A stretch of 64,000 nucleotides of DNA from Pardosa pseudoannulata. Its lineage: Eukaryota; Arthropoda; Arachnida; Araneae; Lycosidae. Of the stretch, positions 57,947 to 64,000 are shown piece after piece. The notes under the pieces were generated by a model. It saw only the letters and a list, made by a program, of their open reading frames with translations, ran no database searches and had not been told where the DNA came from. How positions within the stretch are numbered: the first letter of the stretch is position 1; each line of letters opens with the position of its first letter. The stretch covers positions 73,926,918 to 73,990,917 of the forward strand of contig CM063500.1 in assembly GCA_032207245.1 (NCBI GenBank), read 5' to 3'. The translations under genes were made by a program, and so were the position numbers.

Positions 57947-58144
57947 TGGAAGATATTATTTTACGACTATAGAGCAAAATGTCAACACGTGACTCTCCTC
58001 CCTTTGCTGAAATGACAACACACAAACAGTACCACATGGGGTTATTATTTGAAATTTATATTGAATAAAGACTGACTACATTTTTCTTATTAGATTTACT
58101 TGCGCGTGGAGGATTCAAAACAGGCGGAGAGCTGTATTTGTACC
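57947..58144. other. short spacer
   Basis: Nothing recognised. Confidence 0.5.
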
Positions 58145-59350
58145 TTGAGCTACTGTTTGTTTAGTATTGTTTTAGAATAAATACACCTTCATTGGCTGTA
58201 TTCATTGTTACAATACCTATGAAAATATTCGTGTCGAATGGTTATTGTTATTCTTTAAGATTTCATAGGAAATCTTTATAAGGAATCCGAATTCGTTTCT
58301 TGAGCTACTGTTTATTGAGTATTCTTTAAGAATAAATGTTCCTTCGATGGCTGTATTCATTGTTACAATACCTATGAAGATATTCGTGGGAAATGGTTAT
58401 ATTTTTTCTTTAAGATTTCATAGAAAATCTTCATAGGGAATCCGAAATTAATTCTTGATATACTGTTTGTCTAGTATTGTTTTAGAATAAATACACCTTC
58501 GATTGCTATATTCATTGTTACAATACCTATGAAGATATTCGTGGGGAATGGTTATTGTTTTTCTTTAAGATTTCATAGAAAATCTTCATAGGGAATCCGA
58601 ATTTGTTCCTTGAGCTACTGTTTGTTTAGTATTGTTTTAGAATAAATACACCTTCGATGGCTGTATTCATTGTTACAATACCTATGAAGATATTCGTGGG
58701 GAATGGTTATTCTTATTCTTTAAGATCTCATAGGAAATCTTCATAGGGAATCCTAATTTGTTCCTTGAGGTACTGTTTGTTTAGTATTGTTTTAGAATAA
58801 ATACACCTTCGATGGCTGTATTGAATGTTACAGTACGTATGAAGATATTCGCGGGAAATGGTTATTGTTATTCTTTAAGATTTCATAGGAAATCTTTATA
58901 AGGAATCCGAATTCGTTTCTTGAGCTACTGTTTATTGAGTATTCTTTAAGAATAAATGTTCCTTCGATGGCTGTATTCATTGTTACAATACCTATGAAGA
59001 TATTCGTGGGAAATGGTTATATTTTTTCTTTAAGATTTCATATGAAATATTTATAGGGAATCCGAATTTTTTCCTTTAGTTACTGCTTGTTTAGTATTGT
59101 TTTAGAATAAATACACCTTCGATGGCTGTATTCATTGTCACAATACCTATGAAAATATTCGTGGGGAATGGTCATTGTTATCCTCTAAGATTTCATAGGA
59201 AATCTTCATAGGGAATCCGAACTTGTTCCTTGAGCTACTGTTTGTTTAGTATTGTTTTAGAATAAATACACCTTCGATGGTTGTATTCATTGTTACAATA
59301 CCTATGAAGATATTCGTGGAAAATGGCTGTTGCTATTCTTTAAGATTTCA
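58145..59350 (+). repeat. tandem array, ~155-bp unit, eight copies
   Basis: 'gagctactgtttgtttagta'-type starts lie at about 58147, 58303, 58457, 58613, 58767, 58921, 59074 and 59227. Each unit contains 'gaataaatacaccttcgatg', 'ttgttacaatacctatgaag' and 'ctttaagatttcatagg'. Units 2 and 6 share the special variant 'tattgagtattctttaagaa', and units 1 and 5 share 'ctttataaggaatccgaatt', indicating duplication of a four-unit block. Confidence 0.93.
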
Positions 59351-59949
59351 TTGGATACATAAATTTTACTTCATATGTCCCTCCTATAAAAGCTTAAATT
59401 ATACTTACTTACATATAGTCACTAATCTCTATTGAGAATTATAAATCCTCTGGTTTTTATAAATTCTGTTTTGTTATGCTTGTTATGACTATTTATTGTG
59501 TTACTCTTTTGAATTTAGTCTTTGGATAATACCTTAATTTATACTAAACACAGTCTCAACAATTTAGTGACAGTTACACGGTTCTCAGCTTGTTATGAAT
59601 ATATTGTTATATTATGCATTTTATTGCCTTCTGTGTCACGTTTTAACACCTTGTTTAGTCACATCGTAATTTATTCAGAACATAGTCGCTGAAATTTGTA
59701 ATGATTTACAGAATTATCTTCTGCAACATTGTACAATGACGTTAGCAACTTAATTGCAGCAACGATATAAGCCCCGTAAGGAAAGCTATTTTAGGTGGTA
59801 GAGCTGTCTGGTTAAATATTTAACATTTAGTCATTAATGTGCGGCTCAACTCTGAGAATGATTAAACGTAGATGGAATAACTGACCTCGTGTTCCAACGC
59901 TCTTCTAAAAGTCTTGCCTTATTACGCATTCAGAATCTCTTTCCCTGTT
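59351..59949. other. no gene seen
   Basis: No supported feature. Confidence 0.5.
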
Positions 59950-59965
59950 CCCCGAGTGGCTTAGT

Positions 59966-60099
59966 TAATGGTTTGAAGCAAAGGTTGGAAAAGCAAATGC
60001 AATATGTTCCGTATAAAGAGATTATGGTCAGATTAATTCTTAAGTGCTCCGAAGAAAGGAACAGCGCTCAGATGCAGCCTCTTGGAATTATTACAACTG
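59966..60099 (+). CDS. weak exon candidate
   Basis: A frame open from 59889 to 60107 reads NGLKQRLEKQMQYVPYKEIM, then VRLILKCSEERNSAQM and QPLGIITTG, and ends on a strong donor (ACTG|GTAAGT at 60096-60105, phase 1). A pyrimidine-rich stretch 'tctctttccctgttccccga' followed by 'gtggcttag' offers an acceptor ending at 59965. Amino-acid composition is protein-like and less AT-driven than nearby frames. I recognise no family and see no partner exon, so this may be chance or a dead gene piece. Confidence 0.28.
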
Positions 60100-60369
60100 G
60101 TAAGTAGTCCAATACTTTTCCTAATTTACTGGAATTATACAGATATTGAAATAACCAAATAAATATTAAACAGCTGCAGAAAACAGACTTTTCAGAATGT
60201 GTGGGTTTTTAAACAAGATAGAATCTATTTCCAGAAAAACAAAAATAAATTTTAAATAGTGAAAAAAGTTTTGAACCTTTTTAATACCTACAATTTTTTT
60301 ACATTATTTATGGAATTTTTTATTGCAGAAAAGCGAATTTCAGCTTGGTGAAAATTAAATGAAAAATAG

Positions 60370-62490
60370 AAACTTCTATGTAATAGATTTATGAAATTTA
60401 GTATCAAATATGAGTTCTTAATATTCAACTTATTTCAATAAATACAATTATTTGTGATTATAGATTATAGATTTGGATTATAGATAGGATTTGAATTTGG
60501 ATTTGAATTATAGATTTGGATTATAGATTTGTAAAATGTATCTAAAATCTAGTATCAAATATGAGTTCTTAATATTCAACATATTTCAATAAATACAATT
60601 ATTTGTGATTATAGATTATAGATTTGGATTATAGATAGGATTTGAATTTGGATTTGAATTATAGATCTGGATTATAGATTTGTGAAATGTAGCTAAAATG
60701 TAGTAGCAAATATGAGTTCTTAATATTCAACATATTTCAACAAATACAATTATTTGTGATTATAGATTATAGATTTGGATTATAGATAGGATCTGGATTT
60801 GGATTTGAATTATAGATCTGGATTATAGATATGTAAAATATAGCTAAAATCTAGTATCAAATATGAGTTCTTAATATTGAACATATTTCAATAAATACAA
60901 TTATTTGTGATTATAGATTATAGATTTGGATTATAGATCTGGATTATAGATTTGTGGAATGTAGCTAAAATCTAGTATCAAATATGAGTTCTTAATATTG
61001 AATATATTTCAATAAATACAATTATTTGTAATTATAGATTATATATTTGGATTATAGATAGGATTTGGATTTGGATTATAGATCTGGATTATAGATTTGT
61101 GGAATGTAGTTAAAATCTAGTATCAAATATGAGTTCTTAATATTCAATATATTTCAATAAATACAATTATTTGTGATTATAGATTATAGATTTGGATTAT
61201 AGATAGGCTTTGGATTTGGATTATAGATCTGGATTATAGATTTGTGAAATGTAGCTAAAATCTAGTATCAAATATGAGTTCTTAATATTGAATATATTTC
61301 AATAAATAAAATTATTTGTAATTATAGATTATAGATTTAGATTATAGATAGGATTTGGATTTGGATTATAGATATGGATTATAGATTTGTGGAATGTAGC
61401 TAAAATGTAGTATCAAATATGAGTTCTTAATATTGAACATATTTCAATAAATACAATTATTTGTGATTATATATTATAGATTTGGATTATAGATAAAATT
61501 TGAATTTGGATTTGAATTATAGATTTGGATTATAGATTTGTGAAATGTATCTAAAATCTAGTATCAAATATGAGTTCTTAATATTCAACATATTTCAATA
61601 AATAAAACTATTTGTGATTATAGATTATAGGTTTGGATTATAGATAGGATTTGAATTACAGATCTGGATTATAGATTTGTGAAATGTAGCTAAAATGTAG
61701 TAGCAAATATGAGTTCTTAATATTCAACATATTTCAACAAATACAATTATTTGTGATTATAGCTTATAGATTTGGATTATAGATAGGATCTGGATTTGGA
61801 TTTGAATTATAGATCTGGATTATAGATTTGTGAAATGTGGCTAAAATCTAGTATCAAATATGAGTTCTTAATATTCAACATATTTCAATAAATACAATTA
61901 TTTGTGATTATAGATTATAGATAGGATTTGAATTTGGATTTGAATTATAGATCTGGATTATAGATTTGTGAAATGTGGCTAAAATCTAGTATCAAATATG
62001 AGTTCTTAATATTCAACATATTTCAATAAATACAATAATTTGTGATTATAGATTATAGATTTGGATTATAGATAGGATTTGAATTTGGATTTGAATTATA
62101 GATCTGGATTATAGATTTGTGAAATGTAGCTAAAATCTAGTATCAAATATGAGTTCTTAATATTCAACATATTTCAATAAATACAATTATTTGTGATTAT
62201 AGATTATAGATTTGGATTATAGATAGGATCTGGATTTGGATTTGGATTATAGATCTGGATTATAGATTTGTGAAATGTGGCTAAAATCTAGTATCAAATA
62301 TGAGTTCTTAATATTCAACATATTTCAATAAATACAATAATTTGTGATTATAGATTATAGATTTGGATTATAGATAGGATTTGAATTTGGATTTGAATTA
62401 TAGATCTAGATTATAGATTTGTGAAATGTGGCTAAAATCTAGTAGCAAATATGAGTTCTGAAAATTCAACATACTTCAATAAATACAACA
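60370..62490 (+). repeat. tandem array, ~120-153-bp unit, about fifteen copies
   Basis: 'tatgagttcttaatattcaa' recurs near 60408, 60561, 60713, 60865, 60986, 61126 and so on to 62450. The unit contains 'caataaatacaattatttgt' and a run of short sub-repeats GATTATAGATTTGGATTATA. Length differences come from gain or loss of 'ggattatagat' and 'ggatttgaattt' sub-units. Confidence 0.95.
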
Positions 62491-64000
62491 ATTATAATGA
62501 TATAAAATTATTCTATACTATTTCTTCTGTTCTTCTATTGCATTATTACTTCTATTCTATACTATAATTATTATTACTAAAACCAACTTTCAATTATTAT
62601 TGTTATATTTTTTGAGTTATATGAACATTTGAAGGAATCTGGATTTATATTTTGGTGTTATATTCCTTTTAATCTAGTAATTTATCAGTGTTAAATAAAT
62701 GAAAGTTAGTTGAAATTGATAGGTTACAAAATCTGAAATCTGTAAATTTTATACTTAAAAAAGAACTATTGTAGTATTATGTATTGAGATATAAATATTT
62801 TCACAATTAATAATATATTTTTTTATATTTCCAATAATATAACAACTACAGGATGCTTCAACAATGACCGGTATATTTGAAAAATCAATAAAAACTAAGA
62901 TTTTGTTAAGCTTATAAGAAAATTATATGAAGTTCACAGTTTTTTTTTTATTTTGAGAAAGAGTTAACTTTAGAATCAAAAGCGAAAAACTAAACAAATT
63001 TATCAAATGACGTCCTCCGTGTTATTGGAATGATACTTTTAAACCATGCACAGAAATCTTAATTAATAATTAGTGGCAGAGGGATTTGTCTCCTCGTTGC
63101 TTTAATTGCGAAGAGGCTTAGAATTTGCAATTACTGTCTCAAAATTACTAAGCAACTCCGTGAAGTTATAATGTATTTTAATTCTAAATTTAATGTCATG
63201 AAGAAATTAAAAGTAATATTACACTGAATAATGTTTAGTTAAAACTCGACCAATTACCAATAATGTAGGCTCGGTATGCAGAATAATATATTAAAGTATT
63301 AATTTCATGTAATAGAGTATGAGAGTTAGCTTTAAAATAGAAGAGTCAAGATAATATATCAATCTTATTAGATCCTGATGTAAACTGAGAATTCAGTTGT
63401 GCTGCATAAGTAATTGTATGTATATATGTGTTATACTATTCGATATTTTGCGTCATGCGCAGATTTGGAAGGTTATAGTATGATACAAAACCAATATTGA
63501 TTAGAGGATGTACTAAGGGGTATTTGATAAATTTCGGTCGTATTTTTGGAAGAGTAGATTTGAATAAACAGATTGGTATAGAAGTCTCAATGCTAACCAA
63601 CAGTTGGTCTTACAAAAACGGAATACATATGACATTTGACTTAATAGAATTAAGAAATTGGAGTTTTAATGCAGATTCTTTTGACGTGAAACAACGACAA
63701 CATCGTGCTTCTCGTTCAGACTGCTATTTCCACCCATTGAAGCGTATGAACTGCATAGTTCTGGACGATATATGACAATGGATAAATAATGGCTCCATTA
63801 TCACATTCAAAGATAAAATGATCATTTAAATGAGTATATACGCAGATAGCATGCGTATTTGCAGCAAGTTTAATTTTTTCTGCATATCTTGTTATAACAG
63901 ATTTGAGGCGACAAACTTGCAGCAAAACTCCTGCAAGTTAAAAGGAATATAAAGCGACCACTCCTTTTCAACTCTATTTTGCTGCAAAACTGTGGCAGCC
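62491..64000. other. AT-rich DNA, nothing recognised
   Basis: A 92-aa plus-strand frame (63497-63775) and a 69-aa minus-strand frame (63716-63925) overlap and have no recognisable domain or splice context. Confidence 0.5.

Noticed and set aside
63497..63925. 92-aa plus and 69-aa minus ORFs
   Set aside because: Overlapping chance frames without recognisable domains.

Overview
The window is non-coding, AT-rich eukaryotic DNA, almost certainly from an arthropod. The signs are spliceosomal exon borders, an intact mariner, tRNA-headed SINEs with target-site duplications, piggyBac-like elements and long satellite arrays. From memory, this SINE family and KRAB-A-domain-containing-protein-2-like transposons are typical of spider assemblies, so an arachnid host is my best inference, but it is unproven. 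No prokaryotic gene organisation is present. Most open frames are chance or repeat-derived. || Host genes. Only two good coding exons are visible, both on the minus strand: 23867-23766 (34 codons) and 4238-3975 (88 codons). Both are phase 0/0 and coiled-coil-like, and are probably neighbouring exons of one unidentified gene. They would be separated by a ~19.5-kb intron that opens with a GC donor. A third, weak exon candidate lies on the plus strand at ~59950-60099. || Layout. 1-3.9 kb: AT-rich DNA, a possible hAT end and seven ~355-bp tandem units. 4-24 kb (the inferred intron): microsatellites, a LINE tail, SINEs, a ~1.46-kb DNA transposon with a decayed KRBA2-like transposase, a three-fold ~1.58-kb tandem array interrupted by a piggyBac-like MITE, smaller duplications, a MITE with an 8-bp target duplication, and a full-length mariner (19398-20682) with an open 342-aa transposase. 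24-29 kb: a decayed second mariner and a solo LTR. 29-38.8 kb: satellite territory, with an 85-bp array in alternating types, a 24-copy 205-bp array, a segmental duplication and ~150-bp units that each carry an inverted repeat. 38.8-44 kb: further tandem duplications containing dispersed copies of the element found in the 1.58-kb array. 44-50.6 kb: AT-rich DNA, a minisatellite, a truncated SINE and decayed LINE ends. 52-53.3 kb: a second solo LTR of the same family, carrying a nested SINE. 56-57.2 kb: a piggyBac relic that retains the transposase Cys-rich tail. 57.6-62.5 kb: a 340-bp insert with 15-bp direct repeats and two more tandem arrays. 62.5-64 kb: nothing recognised. || Mode of organisation. 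The window is a layered record of insertions. Several insertions can be dated relative to each other because one copy of a duplicated host sequence keeps the empty site. These are the MITE at 17667, the MITE at 22628, the piggyBac-like MITE at 10063 and the SINE inside the LTR at 52003. All calls were made by eye. Ends of low-identity repeats are approximate, and no database search was run.
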